Numbered from the stretch's first letter, positions 27,930 to 36,962 are shown. The stretch is DNA of 38,457 nucleotides from Hyphomicrobiales bacterium (GCA_026981645.1 JALSII010000063.1:1-38457), one strand, 5' to 3'. The notes: a model not told the origin generated them from the sequence alone. Translations and numbers: made by a program.

Positions 27930-29438
27930 TTACTTCATCCAGTCTTTGAGTAAAAAATCGAGCGCCTTGTCGAGCCGGATGTGGGGCAGGCGCACATCGC
28001 CCTCAGCTGTTCTGTCCAAATCCAGCGGGGGACGGAAGCGCAAAAAACTCAGTGAACCGGCCTTGAAACCGGGTTGAAAAACTGAATCCGGGTTTTGCGG
28101 CAAGTCTCCGGGAAACAAGGCGATTTCAGTTTTTCCGTCATAGGTTTTGCCGTCCAGCGTTTCCCCTGCGACCGGGGTGCCGATGAGGCAGTCCAGCGTT
28201 TCGCCCTGCTCTTTGATTGTACCTTCCGTTGTGGCGCGGACCGAGGCCAGGGCGATGGATTTTGTTTCGGCCCCGGAAAAGCGGGCGCGGCGGGCGGCCT
28301 CGGAAACCAGCCGGTTGAGTACCTGTTCAAGCCGGTCGTGGGAGGTGTGATGCACATGGTCGGCTTTGGTCGCGGCGAAAAGAATTTTGTCAATCTTGCG
28401 CGCCAGTATCCAGGTCAGGGGGTTGTTGGCCCCCTGACGAAAGCAGGTCAGCACATTGGAAAGCGCGTCCTCAAGGTCAAAAAGCGCTTCTGGTCCGGCG
28501 TTCAGGGCTCTTAGGGCATCAACCAGCACAATCTGGCGGTCGAGGCGGGCGAAATGGTCGCGAAAGAATGGGCGCACCACCAGCGATTTATAGGCTTCAT
28601 AGCGGCGTGCCATCATGGCATAAAGACTATCGTTTCTGGTGTTCTTCGTTGTTTCAGGCAGGGGGGCAAAAGTGAGCGCGGGGGAACCCTCAAGGTCTCC
28701 GGGCAGCAAAAATCGCCCCGGGGGCAGGGCCGACATGGCGCGAGCCGGTACGGTGGGAACAGTTTTGCCTTTTTTGTCCTTGTCGGCTTTTTGGGGCGCG
28801 TCGCCACGGCTGGCCCGCAAATAGGCGGTAAAAGAAGCCGCCAACTGTTCTGCAACAGCTTCGTTTGCCTCACTGTCTCTGCTCAAATTTCCCAGCGCCT
28901 TGGTATAGGCTTTGGCTTCCCTGATTTTGGAGCGTTCGGCGCGTTTCAGGGCCTGATCGGACCATTGGGCAAAATTGAGGGAAAGCAGGGGCAGGTCAAG
29001 CAGCCATTCCCCAGGATAATCAACAATATCAAGGTTCAGCGTGCTGGGGCCTGCGATACCGGCGAGCCAGCGGGCGCTCTGAAATTTCAGCGTGATGCGG
29101 ATTTGGGAGATGTTGCGGGTGGACAGGGGCCAGTGCGGGTCTTTTCCCGTCAGAGCTGCCAGATGTTGTTCATAGGCAAAACGCGGCATACCCCGGTCGG
29201 GATGTTCGTTCAACTGCGCGCCAATAAACCGTCCCTCGGCCAGAGGAGAGAACCCGGAAAGTTTGCCGTTGGTGAGCAGATTATGGATGAGGGCGGTGAT
29301 AAAAATGGTTTTGCCGGCCCGGCTGAGGCCGGTGACCCCCAGCCGCATTGTCGGTGTCACCGAATTTGCCGCAGCGTTGGTGATATTGCCAAGGGCGATA
29401 GAGATTTCATCAACAATAGCGGCGGGCGACTGGGCCAT
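27930..29438 (-). CDS. ycjX: YcjX family P-loop NTPase
   Basis: A 502-residue cytoplasmic nucleotide-binding protein. The Walker A motif GLSRAGKTIF is near residue 36, LDIVDYPGEWL provides a Walker-B/G3-like DxxG segment, and ILFAATKADHVH resembles the G4 NKxD motif. This is the YcjX (DUF463) family, GTPase-like and usually encoded beside YcjF. E. coli YcjX is about 465 residues, and a Lys-rich insert (KADKDKKGKTV) explains some of the extra length. ATG 29438 has GGAGAG closely upstream; a TTG one codon earlier is less likely. It is probably transcribed with ycjF through the repeat-containing spacer. Confidence 0.9.
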   Translation of the reverse strand: MAQSPAAIVDEISIALGNITNAAANSVTPTMRLGVTGLSRAGKTIFITALIHNLLTNGKLSGFSPLAEGRFIGAQLNEHPDRGMPRFAYEQHLAALTGKDPHWPLSTRNISQIRITLKFQSARWLAGIAGPSTLNLDIVDYPGEWLLDLPLLSLNFAQWSDQALKRAERSKIREAKAYTKALGNLSRDSEANEAVAEQLAASFTAYLRASRGDAPQKADKDKKGKTVPTVPARAMSALPPGRFLLPGDLEGSPALTFAPLPETTKNTRNDSLYAMMARRYEAYKSLVVRPFFRDHFARLDRQIVLVDALRALNAGPEALFDLEDALSNVLTCFRQGANNPLTWILARKIDKILFAATKADHVHHTSHDRLEQVLNRLVSEAARRARFSGAETKSIALASVRATTEGTIKEQGETLDCLIGTPVAGETLDGKTYDGKTEIALFPGDLPQNPDSVFQPGFKAGSLSFLRFRPPLDLDRTAEGDVRLPHIRLDKALDFLLKDWMK

Positions 29439-29490
29439 CAACTCTCCGTTTTCTGTTCGTCAATCCAAATTAGGTGGCGAGCACCAGAAT

Positions 29491-29517
29491 ACAAGTGCCT
29501 GAATATCAGGCACTTGT
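29491..29517. repeat. Perfect 12-base inverted repeat between metA and ycjX
   Basis: ACAAGTGCCTGA (29491-29502) and TCAGGCACTTGT (29506-29517) are separated by 3 bases. It lies 22 bases after the metA stop and 52 bases before the ycjX start (minus strand). No T tract follows in either direction, so it is either a poor terminator for metA or an operator for ycjXF. Confidence 0.75.
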
Positions 29518-29539
29518 CTGAAAACCCTTGTGGATAGAT

Positions 29540-30466
29540 TCAGCTTTTTGCAGTGCCTATCCTGTTCGCGTCAAAAGGCGTTGTCTGATAAATTTCGTTA
29601 ATCCAGTTCTGGAACAGCAAAAATCCGTGGCTGCGCCAGCGGTTCTCCGGTTCTTTTTGCGGGTCGTCGTCGGGGTAATAGCCAACAGGCCGGTCCGGGT
29701 TCAGACCGGCTTTCTGGTCCCGCCTGAATTCATCATCCAGTGAACGGTTGTCATATTCAAGGTGGTTGAGCATGTGCAGGGCCCGGTGTTTTGGGTCGTT
29801 GAGCATACAGATGCCGACCTCATCACTGTCGATAAGGATTTCAAGACCGGAACTGGCGGGCAGCGAGGCCGGGTCTATGTCATTGGAGCGCGAGACGGGG
29901 ATGGCCAGATCGTCGGAAAATCCGCGCAGATAGGGCGAAGCGAGGGCACGGGTCTGGTGCCGGTAGACGCCGACGGCTTTTTGCTGCCGTTTTTTTCGGG
30001 AAATACCGTGAAAATGGTGAAGCGCTGCCTGGGCCCCCCAGCAGATGAACATGGTTGAGTGCACATGCTGTTGCGTCCAGTTCAGAATATCAACCATTTC
30101 GGGCCAATAGCGCACCTGCTCAAACGGCAGGTGGGCGATGGGCGCTCCCGTTACGACAAAACCATCAAATTTGCGACTGCGTACATCCTCCCATTTTTCA
30201 TAAAATGAAGCGAGATAGGCTTCAGAGGTGTTTTTGGACTTGTGGTCTGAGATACGTACCAGAGTGAGATCAATTTGAAGCGGGGTTGCGCCAATCAGGC
30301 GGGCGAACTGGGTTTCGGTGCGCTCCTTGTTGGGCATCAGGTTGAGCAGGCCAATTTGCAGCGGGCGGATGTCCTGACGGGCGGCACGGGTTGAATCCAT
30401 GACCGCGATGCCTTCGGCTTCAAGGGTTTTGCGGGCGGGCAGATGGTCGGGAATGCGAATTGGCAT
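29540..30466 (-). CDS. metA: Homoserine O-acyltransferase, MetA family
   Basis: A 308-residue enzyme activating homoserine for methionine synthesis. The fold is glutamine-amidotransferase-like: the nucleophile C142 in FICWGAQAALHH, the His in MLNHLEYD, and LNLMPNKERTETQ near residue 41. Acyl-CoA choice in MetA is governed largely by residue 111 (Gly in the succinyl-CoA enzyme of E. coli, Glu in the acetyl-CoA enzyme of Bacillus cereus). Here it is Ala (TGAPIAHLPF), so the donor is left open. ATG 30466 has AGGAG about 10 bases upstream. It lies 65 bases downstream of an ATPase gene on the same strand. I found no SAM-II-like riboswitch in that short leader. Confidence 0.93.
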   Translation of the reverse strand: MPIRIPDHLPARKTLEAEGIAVMDSTRAARQDIRPLQIGLLNLMPNKERTETQFARLIGATPLQIDLTLVRISDHKSKNTSEAYLASFYEKWEDVRSRKFDGFVVTGAPIAHLPFEQVRYWPEMVDILNWTQQHVHSTMFICWGAQAALHHFHGISRKKRQQKAVGVYRHQTRALASPYLRGFSDDLAIPVSRSNDIDPASLPASSGLEILIDSDEVGICMLNDPKHRALHMLNHLEYDNRSLDDEFRRDQKAGLNPDRPVGYYPDDDPQKEPENRWRSHGFLLFQNWINEIYQTTPFDANRIGTAKS

Positions 30467-30531
30467 GGTACTTCATGCTCCTGAAAGAATGATTGTTCGG
30501 GCTCAGGGTTTTGCCGACGATCACTTCGTGC

Positions 30532-31410
30532 TCACCATCCTTTTTGAGGCCCACGCGAAGTGATCGCCTTGCGCATGAGTGCCATAAAATCCGCTGAATC
30601 ACGCACAGTGCCCAGCTCTTTGGCTTCAACCGTATAGCCAAAACGGTCGGCCAGTGCCTGATAACGGGGCAGGCGGTCTTCCAGAATGGCTTCAAAGCCC
30701 CAGGTGGCGAATGCTACGGGGTCTACGTCCTCGTCCTGCTCGATATGGTTGAGCTTTTTATATTCAACCCATTTCTGCGCCAGAAGTTGGGGGCGATAAT
30801 ACATTGGCTTGGGCGCTTTTTTGTAGCGCGCAATCAGCGCGTCCGCGTCTGCATCGGTGCCCCTGATATAGAGCAGGGCGGTATTCTCAGTCAAAACCCT
30901 GGTTACCGGATCATTTTTGTCGTCAAGGTCAATGACCTCAATGAGGGAGCCGCCAGTGTCGGCAATGAAGTTGTCGTAATCATAAAGGGTTTTTGCCCGC
31001 TCTATGAAATAGGGAATATCAGTCAGGGCGGCGATTTCTGCGACCCGGTGCTGCTCCTGGCGATGCTGGTATTCGGCCAGTGCCAGCCCGCCTTTGGCCA
31101 CACTTCCGGGTGCTCCCATATAGGTTGAGAGCGGGGCCAGATTGGCAAAGGTGATGTTGGAGGAAATGTAGATGGAATCCGAACGCAGCAGTTGCGCAAG
31201 AAACGGCACCTTCATGGCCTCGTGCTTGAAATTATCAACAATGTGCTCACCCATATAGCGGGTGCCAATACGATAATCGACGGAGAAGTGAAACCAGTTG
31301 TGAGCGCGCAGCAATGCCGAAACCCAGGTTTTGCCAACCCCGGCCATGCCAAAAACCGTCACCGCGTGTCCGGGGGCCTGTTCAAACTCGTCAGCATTGT
31401 CAAAAAGCAT
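30532..31410 (-). CDS. Uncharacterised P-loop ATPase upstream of metA
   Basis: A 292-residue cytoplasmic protein. The Walker A motif GMAGVGKT is at residues 21-28, right at the N-terminus, followed by SALLRAHNWFHFSVDYRIGT. ISSNITFANLAPLSTYMGAP and TDIPYFIERAKTLYDYDNFI are further recognisable blocks, and DTGGSLIEVIDLDD may supply an acidic Walker-B-like segment. I know it only as an 'ATPase' of alphaproteobacteria and cannot assign a function. ATG 31410 places the P-loop normally; a TTG at 31440 adds ten residues. It precedes metA by 65 bases and is divergent from the flagellar genes. It could be a kinase-like enzyme, but no substrate motif is evident. Confidence 0.75.
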   Translation of the reverse strand: MLFDNADEFEQAPGHAVTVFGMAGVGKTWVSALLRAHNWFHFSVDYRIGTRYMGEHIVDNFKHEAMKVPFLAQLLRSDSIYISSNITFANLAPLSTYMGAPGSVAKGGLALAEYQHRQEQHRVAEIAALTDIPYFIERAKTLYDYDNFIADTGGSLIEVIDLDDKNDPVTRVLTENTALLYIRGTDADADALIARYKKAPKPMYYRPQLLAQKWVEYKKLNHIEQDEDVDPVAFATWGFEAILEDRLPRYQALADRFGYTVEAKELGTVRDSADFMALMRKAITSRGPQKGW

Positions 31411-31725
31411 GTCAGATCGATCCGGAATAAGGTTCCCCAAGAAATACCAGTATCAAAAGCCTGCGACGCCGGGGTGTCAGAGTGCAAGCCACTTAGACCA
31501 AGATTGTTTTGGGCACAAGCCGTGTCTGGACTGCTCCTTGCGCGCGGCCGGGCGGCAATTGTTGCCCTGTCAGATATGCCTTAATTGCCGATTGCTGTGG
31601 AGTTCAGGCGGCTTTTTGAAATAATATACATAAAAAACAAATACTTATAAAGTTGGCACCATGCTTGCATGTTTGGGGGGGCGAGGTGGCGCGTGGTGCG
31701 CCCGTTGGTAAATGGAGAGTATGGA
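31411..31725. other. Divergent region between the ATPase gene and flgE
   Basis: The 315 bases hold no gene. They contain a sigma-54-type promoter (31654-31669) facing flgE, an A+T-rich stretch just before it (31618-31650), and a small inverted repeat, GGCAA-TTG-TTGCC (31554-31566), about 88 bases upstream of the -24 element, where an enhancer for an NtrC-like activator could lie. Confidence 0.5.
31654..31669 (+). promoter_or_regulatory. Sigma-54 (RpoN) promoter of flgE operon
   Basis: TGGCAC (31654-31659) and TTGCA (31665-31669) carry the invariant GG and GC with exactly 12 bases between them, matching the -24/-12 consensus. The flgE start is 57 bases downstream. Sigma-54 with activator FlbD drives the hook and other late genes in Caulobacter, so the same scheme is inferred here. 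Confidence 0.8.
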
Positions 31726-33099
31726 ATGGGTATATTTGGGGCATTGGCGGTGGCTGTATCCGGACTTCGGGCACAGGCTTTCGCGCTTGAGAACATTTCT
31801 GGAAATATCGCAAATTCGCAGACGACCGGATACAAACGCATGGAAACGACTTTTGTCGACCTTATTCCCGATGCGCCGCTGGGGCGCCAGATTCCGGGTT
31901 CGGTGCTGGCCTTGTCGCGCTCAACCAACAATGATTCGGGTGACATTATTTCGTCCTCGTCTGAGACAAACATGGCGCTCAACGGCAGTGGCTTTTTTGT
32001 AGTTGAGCAAAAGGTTGGTCAGAATGATGGTACGGCCATATTTGGCGGGGGGGATTTCTATACTCGCCGCGGGGACTTTGAGCTCGACAAGGACGGCTAT
32101 CTGGTCAACGGGGCGGGGTATTACCTCAAGGGGCTGTCTATTGATGCGGGTACCGGAAATATATCAGGCTCCGTACCTCAGGTTATCCAGACGTCCAATG
32201 CGTTTTTGCCTGCCGAAGGCACTTCACGCATAAAATATGCACTCAATCTGCCCCAGTTACCCAAGAATGTTGCCTATGATCCTGATACTGCGGGCAGCGA
32301 GCTGCTGGTGGTTGCTGACTATGCTGTGGACCCGACCGTGGGTGGTGCTGGGATTGTACAGGCGGCGGATGGGGATGTTTTCCTTGAGCAGTCTATTGCC
32401 GGTGGCGCGATCACCTCCTATGCCAGCAACGGTTCGCCCGTGAATGTGCAGTTGCGCTGGGCAAAAATCGATAGTGCCGAGGTTGGAGCCGGGGACGAAT
32501 GGAACCTGTTCTATCTCAGCGACAGCACGGCAACCGGCACCGACACCATGTGGACGAATGTGGGCACGGATTATGCTTTTAATGCCAGCGGTTCTCTTGC
32601 GCCGGCCGTCAATTCCATAACGTTGAGCGGCATGACCATAAATGGAACCCTCATTGGTGATGTTGTGCTCGATCATGGTTCGGGCGGGGTCAGTCAGTTT
32701 GCTGATGCAAACGGACAGACGCAGGTCACAACCCTTGCCCAGGACGGGTATTCCAAGGGTGAGTTTGTGTCAGTGGCGGTCAACAATACCGGGCGTGTTG
32801 TTGCTTCCTATTCCAATGGGCAGCAGGTAGAAATTGCCTCGGTGGTCCGGGCCGACTTTAATGCGGTCAATCAGCTCAAACGTCATGATGGCGGGATTTT
32901 TTCGGCTACGTCAGAATCCGGCGGCCCAGTTTATCAGACTGGTGGGGGTATAATAGGGGCCTCGGTCGAGTCCTCGAACACGGATATCTCTGAAGAGTTC
33001 ACCAAACTGATTGTGACCCAGCAAGCCTATGCTGCGGGCACGCGGATTGTTTCGACGTCAGATGAGATGCTTCGGGAAGCGCTCAATATGCTGCGCTAG
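31726..33099 (+). CDS. flgE: Flagellar hook protein
   Basis: A 457-residue hook subunit. The N-terminal rod/hook motif (GIFGALAVAVSGLRAQAFAL then ENISGNIANSQTTGYKR) and the C-terminal heptad region (SNTDISEEFTKLIVTQQAYA then AGTRIVSTSDEMLREALNML) form the D0/D1 core that polymerises. The exposed middle (about 110-390) is variable. The ATG at 31726 has GGAG (31714-31717) eight bases upstream and gives the standard MGIFGALA start; an in-frame upstream extension to 31669 is not used. It is exported by the flagellar type III system with no signal peptide. First gene of flgE-flgK-flgL behind a sigma-54-type promoter. Confidence 0.95.
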   Translation: MGIFGALAVAVSGLRAQAFALENISGNIANSQTTGYKRMETTFVDLIPDAPLGRQIPGSVLALSRSTNNDSGDIISSSSETNMALNGSGFFVVEQKVGQNDGTAIFGGGDFYTRRGDFELDKDGYLVNGAGYYLKGLSIDAGTGNISGSVPQVIQTSNAFLPAEGTSRIKYALNLPQLPKNVAYDPDTAGSELLVVADYAVDPTVGGAGIVQAADGDVFLEQSIAGGAITSYASNGSPVNVQLRWAKIDSAEVGAGDEWNLFYLSDSTATGTDTMWTNVGTDYAFNASGSLAPAVNSITLSGMTINGTLIGDVVLDHGSGGVSQFADANGQTQVTTLAQDGYSKGEFVSVAVNNTGRVVASYSNGQQVEIASVVRADFNAVNQLKRHDGGIFSATSESGGPVYQTGGGIIGASVESSNTDISEEFTKLIVTQQAYAAGTRIVSTSDEMLREALNMLR

Positions 33100-33176
33100 G
33101 ACCTTTTTTGAACCTGTGGGTCGACGCATGCGTGTTGGTTGCGCCGACTTGTCCCGGAAAAGAAAGGACAATTTAG

Positions 33177-35024
33177 ATGGGTCTGAGTGTTTCACTATCC
33201 AATGCCCTGTCGGGGATGAATGTCACCCAGTCCGGGCTCAGTGTGCTGTCGCGCAATGTTGCCAATGCGGGAACGCCCGGTTTTAATCGACAGTCCCTCA
33301 CCGTCGTGGAATCCAATGGTGGTTTCAGTTCATATGCCACTCTGTCTGGAATTCAGCGGGCGTTCAACGAGGCGCTGCAGGCCCAGTATACCTCACAGGT
33401 CTCTTCAACCAGCAGCGCCGGTGTGCGGGCCGACTTTCTTGAGCGTCTGGAGACGTTTCTTGGCATGCCGGGAGATCCCAATTCACTTGACAAGCTCTAC
33501 AGTGATTTTCAGAATTCCATGCAGGCGCTGGCGGTCAGTCCCGATGATTATGCTACCCGCTCGCAAGCCGTGGCGCAGGCGCAGGCTCTGGTTGAGGGGC
33601 TCAATAGTCTGACCAGCAGCGTTCAGGATCTGCGACGGGAAACCGAAACCCAGATTGGTGCCTATGTGGATGACGCCAACCGCATCCTTGGTTCTCTGTC
33701 CGACATTAATCAGCAACTCTATGATGCCTCAAACGGAGATGAGGTGCGTGCTTCCCTGCTTGATGAGCGAGACAGGCTGGTCAGCTCCCTGGCTGAAATC
33801 ATTGATATCCGCACTGACTACCGGGACGATGGTACCGTTTCGGTTATGACCAACACCGGCCTTGGGCTGCTGGATGTGGGGGTTTCCGTGTTCGAGTTTG
33901 AGCGGGCGGGCAACCTTTCGGCCAACTCACTTTTTGACATTGATGATGCTGAAAACGGGGTTGGCGTACTCACCCTGCGCACCAGCTCGGGGCTTGGGCT
34001 AGATCTGGTTGAACAGGGCATTCTACGATCCGGGGCTCTTGGTGCCCTGGTTGAATTGCGCGATACCACCCTCACTCAGTTTCAGGGTCAGATTGATGAA
34101 ATCGCGGCCAACCTGGCAACGAGTTTTTCGACCATCCAGACTGCGGGTACTGCCGTTACAGTGGGTGCGGCTGCCGGTTTTGAGGTGGATCTTGCAGACA
34201 TGCAGGCGGGAAACAGTTTTTTTCTCAATTACACCGAAGGGGGGCAGGAGCAGCAGGTTCGTGTGGTCCGGGTGGATGATGCAAGCGTCTTGCCTCTGGA
34301 CTATAATGATAGCAATGGCGTGAGGGTTGTCGGAATTGATTTCAGCACCGGCATGGGGGACGTGGCAAGCGACCTGGGTGCAATTCTGGGGGCTGGCCTT
34401 ACGGTCTCCAATCCGGCTGGCGATGTTCTGCGCATCGTTGATGACGGCGCGCTGGGCACCACTGATGTGGCCTCGATGACAGCCAGCACCACTGTCACTG
34501 CCTCGCAAGGGGCGGGGCTGGCTCTCAACCTGTTTGTCGATGGCGGAAATGCAGCTTTTACCAACTCACTGGATGGGGGGCCGCAGAGGCGTGGTTTTGC
34601 TGGACGCATTGCCATAAATTCAGAGGTTCTGGCCGACAACACCCTTCTGGTTCAGCATACCAGTGGCGGTTCGCTGGGGGATTCGTCAAGAGTCGAGTAT
34701 TTTCTCGATCAACTGGAAGCCAATCAGTTCACCTCCGATACGACCGCCTCTCCTGAACTGGGTGGCTTCCGCTTTAGTGGCAATGTGCAGGATTTCGTGT
34801 CCCAGATGTTGAATTTTCAGGGAAACTCGGTCTCAAAGGCGCAAAGTGACCTGCAAACCCAGGACCTTACCATGGGCACGCTGGACCAGAGGATGGAGCA
34901 GGAATACGGGGTCAATATTGATGAAGAAATGGCCCGCCTGATGGAGTTGCAGAACGCCTATGCGGCCAACGCGCGGGTGGTTTCGATTGTGCAGGAACTT
35001 TTGCAAACGCTGATGAGAATTTAG
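33177..35024 (+). CDS. flgK: Flagellar hook-associated protein 1
   Basis: A 615-residue hook-filament junction protein. The N-terminal motif is LSNALSGMNVTQSGLSVLSR followed by NVANAGTPGFNRQ, and the C-terminal coil is NIDEEMARLMELQNAYAANA followed by RVVSIVQELLQTLMRI. Both are the standard FlgK D0 ends, with helical D1 segments (residues 60-210) and a variable centre between. FlgK joins the hook to FlgL and the filament. The ATG at 33177 has AAAGGA at 33163-33168. It is 77 bases after flgE and 10 bases before flgL, so it belongs to one operon. Confidence 0.96.
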   Translation: MGLSVSLSNALSGMNVTQSGLSVLSRNVANAGTPGFNRQSLTVVESNGGFSSYATLSGIQRAFNEALQAQYTSQVSSTSSAGVRADFLERLETFLGMPGDPNSLDKLYSDFQNSMQALAVSPDDYATRSQAVAQAQALVEGLNSLTSSVQDLRRETETQIGAYVDDANRILGSLSDINQQLYDASNGDEVRASLLDERDRLVSSLAEIIDIRTDYRDDGTVSVMTNTGLGLLDVGVSVFEFERAGNLSANSLFDIDDAENGVGVLTLRTSSGLGLDLVEQGILRSGALGALVELRDTTLTQFQGQIDEIAANLATSFSTIQTAGTAVTVGAAAGFEVDLADMQAGNSFFLNYTEGGQEQQVRVVRVDDASVLPLDYNDSNGVRVVGIDFSTGMGDVASDLGAILGAGLTVSNPAGDVLRIVDDGALGTTDVASMTASTTVTASQGAGLALNLFVDGGNAAFTNSLDGGPQRRGFAGRIAINSEVLADNTLLVQHTSGGSLGDSSRVEYFLDQLEANQFTSDTTASPELGGFRFSGNVQDFVSQMLNFQGNSVSKAQSDLQTQDLTMGTLDQRMEQEYGVNIDEEMARLMELQNAYAANARVVSIVQELLQTLMRI

Positions 35025-35034
35025 GGCAGGTCTG

Positions 35035-36537
35035 ATGATTGTAAATAAGTCACTATTTCCATCCGCCATGAATTTTCGGGCTGTCACGAATATGCAGGAT
35101 CGCTTTGCCGATTTGCAGGTGCAACTGGCAACGGGAAAAAAAATCACCACCCTGTCGGGTCTTGGAACCGACCGCAGCTATGATCTGACTCTCAGGGCCC
35201 GACTGGGACGTATCGATTCCTATCAGAAAACCATCCAGACCGTTAATCTGCGGCTGGATTTTTATGATAATGCCATGGTCCGGCTAGATCAGATCGAGGC
35301 GGATGCACGCACGTCGGCTTCTCCGGGTGGCTATGGGGCGGATGGTGTCAACCTCACCACTTCACCTTCGCTTTCAGAAGCAAGGTTGGATGAGGTTTTG
35401 AGCCTGCTCAATACCCAGGTATCGGGTCGTCATCTTTTTGGCGGCAGCATTACGGATAGACCCCCGGTTGCGTCAACCTCTGAAGTTCTGGATGGGGCAG
35501 GCGGGCGCGACGGTTTTCGCACTATCATGGGCCAACGAAAGCTTGCCGATGCCGGGGCCGATGGCCTGGGGCGTCTGGGGATTGTCACAGCAGCTGAAAC
35601 CATCACTTTGTCTGAGGACGGGGTGCACCCGTTTGGAATGAAGCTGAGTACGCTCTCCAGCGATTCCGGGGGGATAACGCTTACAGCTCCCACCGGCGCG
35701 CCTGCATCGCTTGGGGTTGAGTTCACAGGACCTGTGGTTGATGGACAACGAGTAACCATTGGGTTGACCTTGCCGGATGGGGGTTCCTATTCGCTGGTGA
35801 TGAGTGCTGTTACAGGTGCCCCGCAGACTGAGAATGAGTTCAGTATTGGCGCAACAGATGCTGACACAGCCACAAATTTTGCAGCAGCTCTTCAGGCGTC
35901 CCTTGAAGGAATTGGCGAAACCAGCCTTGCATCGTCTTCGGTTTTTGCGGCGGCAGATAATTTTTTCAACGGGCGAGGCGAAACCGTCATGCGCGTTGAC
36001 GGACCGCCTTTTGAAACTGCAACGGCGCTGGTTGCGGGAACCGATGTCGACACTGTGTTCTGGTATGAGGGGGAGGATACGAGTGGGGTTCCGCGTCAGA
36101 CCAATTCCGCCCGTATTGATGATACGACCAGTGTCAATTACGGGGTTCAAGCCAATGAGGAGGGGCTGGTGCAACTGGTACGCACCCTGGCGGCAATGGC
36201 AGCGGAAAACTTTCCCCTTTCAGACAATACCTCCGAGGGGCGCTTTGATTATATGGCCGAGACTCAGTTGCAACGACTTTCCGAGAGCAATAATGGTCTG
36301 AACGGCTCTATCGAGGTCATTTCGCTGGAACTCGGCATCGCCAGGGCGACCCTGAGCAATGTGGGCGAGAGGCATAATGCTTATAATAATCAGTTGGAAA
36401 ACCTGCTGAGCGATATAGAATCGGCGCCCATTGAACAGGTTGCCATGGAGCTTAACGCCATTCAGATACGTCTTCAGGCGAGTTATCAGACCATGACGAC
36501 GCTTAGTGAACTCACTCTGGTGAACTTCATTCGCTGA
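35035..36537 (+). CDS. flgL: Flagellar hook-associated protein 3 (flagellin-like)
   Basis: A 500-residue protein of the FlgL group. The flagellin-like N-terminal helix has NFRAVTNMQDRFADLQVQLA and TGKKITTLSGLGTDRSYDL, and the C-terminal helix has GIARATLSNVGERHNAYNNQ and VAMELNAIQIRLQASYQTMT. LLNTQVSGRHLFGGSITDRP is the conserved FlgL motif. It forms the second junction ring under the filament. The central region (200-340) is a Thr/Gly/Ser-rich variable domain, which makes the protein longer than the roughly 300-360 residues of many homologues. ATG 35035 follows flgK by 10 bases. It converges on flaF with a 47-base gap and no clear terminator. Confidence 0.95.
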   Translation: MIVNKSLFPSAMNFRAVTNMQDRFADLQVQLATGKKITTLSGLGTDRSYDLTLRARLGRIDSYQKTIQTVNLRLDFYDNAMVRLDQIEADARTSASPGGYGADGVNLTTSPSLSEARLDEVLSLLNTQVSGRHLFGGSITDRPPVASTSEVLDGAGGRDGFRTIMGQRKLADAGADGLGRLGIVTAAETITLSEDGVHPFGMKLSTLSSDSGGITLTAPTGAPASLGVEFTGPVVDGQRVTIGLTLPDGGSYSLVMSAVTGAPQTENEFSIGATDADTATNFAAALQASLEGIGETSLASSSVFAAADNFFNGRGETVMRVDGPPFETATALVAGTDVDTVFWYEGEDTSGVPRQTNSARIDDTTSVNYGVQANEEGLVQLVRTLAAMAAENFPLSDNTSEGRFDYMAETQLQRLSESNNGLNGSIEVISLELGIARATLSNVGERHNAYNNQLENLLSDIESAPIEQVAMELNAIQIRLQASYQTMTTLSELTLVNFIR

Positions 36538-36584
36538 TTTTCAATGACCTTGGAGCACCTGTGAGGTTGGCGGTGTGCCGGTTT

Positions 36585-36962
36585 TTAAGCGGCCTGGGGC
36601 CTTACACGCAATCCGGCTGCAATCTCGCGATTGATGCTGATGAGCACGTCGAGCATGTCTGGAGCCGGTTCGGACTGAATTTTGAGCGTGTGAGTGAGCA
36701 CAAAAATTCCCAGATTTGCAATGTTCTGACGAATTTCTCGGGGCAGGGGGTTTTCGTCTTTGGTGACGCTTTCAGCAAACACTGTCCACAAGCGCCGATT
36801 ATGGGTGAGAACCCGGTCCAGATCGGATTTAGCCTCTTCCCAATTGTCTTTAATGCGCGACATGTCGCTGGCAGCTCTGGAAAGCAATCCGGCTTCAAGT
36901 TCAATGGGGTCGGATGTTTGTTTTGCAACTTGCTGATATGCCTGGGCTGCCTGATGCTGCAT
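36585..36962 (-). CDS. flaF: Flagellar biosynthesis regulator FlaF
   Basis: A 125-residue helical protein matching FlaF: AYQQVAKQTSDPIELEAGLL near the start and LPREIRQNIANLGIFVLTHT later. In Caulobacter FlaF is needed for flagellin production and export, opposing FlbT. The ATG at 36962 directly follows the flbT stop with no spacer (TAGATG), and AGGAA inside the flbT end can serve as its ribosome-binding site, so translation is coupled. It is the last gene of the flagellin-flbT-flaF series and converges on flgL. Confidence 0.93.
   Translation of the reverse strand: MQHQAAQAYQQVAKQTSDPIELEAGLLSRAASDMSRIKDNWEEAKSDLDRVLTHNRRLWTVFAESVTKDENPLPREIRQNIANLGIFVLTHTLKIQSEPAPDMLDVLISINREIAAGLRVRPQAA

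Noticed and set aside
28554..29537. Open frame on the plus strand across ycjX
   Set aside because: It is antisense to a gene with a good P-loop and G-protein-like motifs, with no family resemblance.
30467..30531. Possible SAM-II riboswitch before metA
   Set aside because: metA is a known SAM-II target in alphaproteobacteria, but the 65-base leader shows none of the expected conserved pairing or motif.
33124..33133. Palindrome ACGCATGCGT between flgE and flgK
   Set aside because: Ten bases of symmetry in a G+C-rich gap is expected by chance, and no other signal is nearby.
36538..36584. Search for a terminator between convergent flgL and flaF
   Set aside because: No stem with a T tract can be drawn in the 47 bases, so none is annotated.
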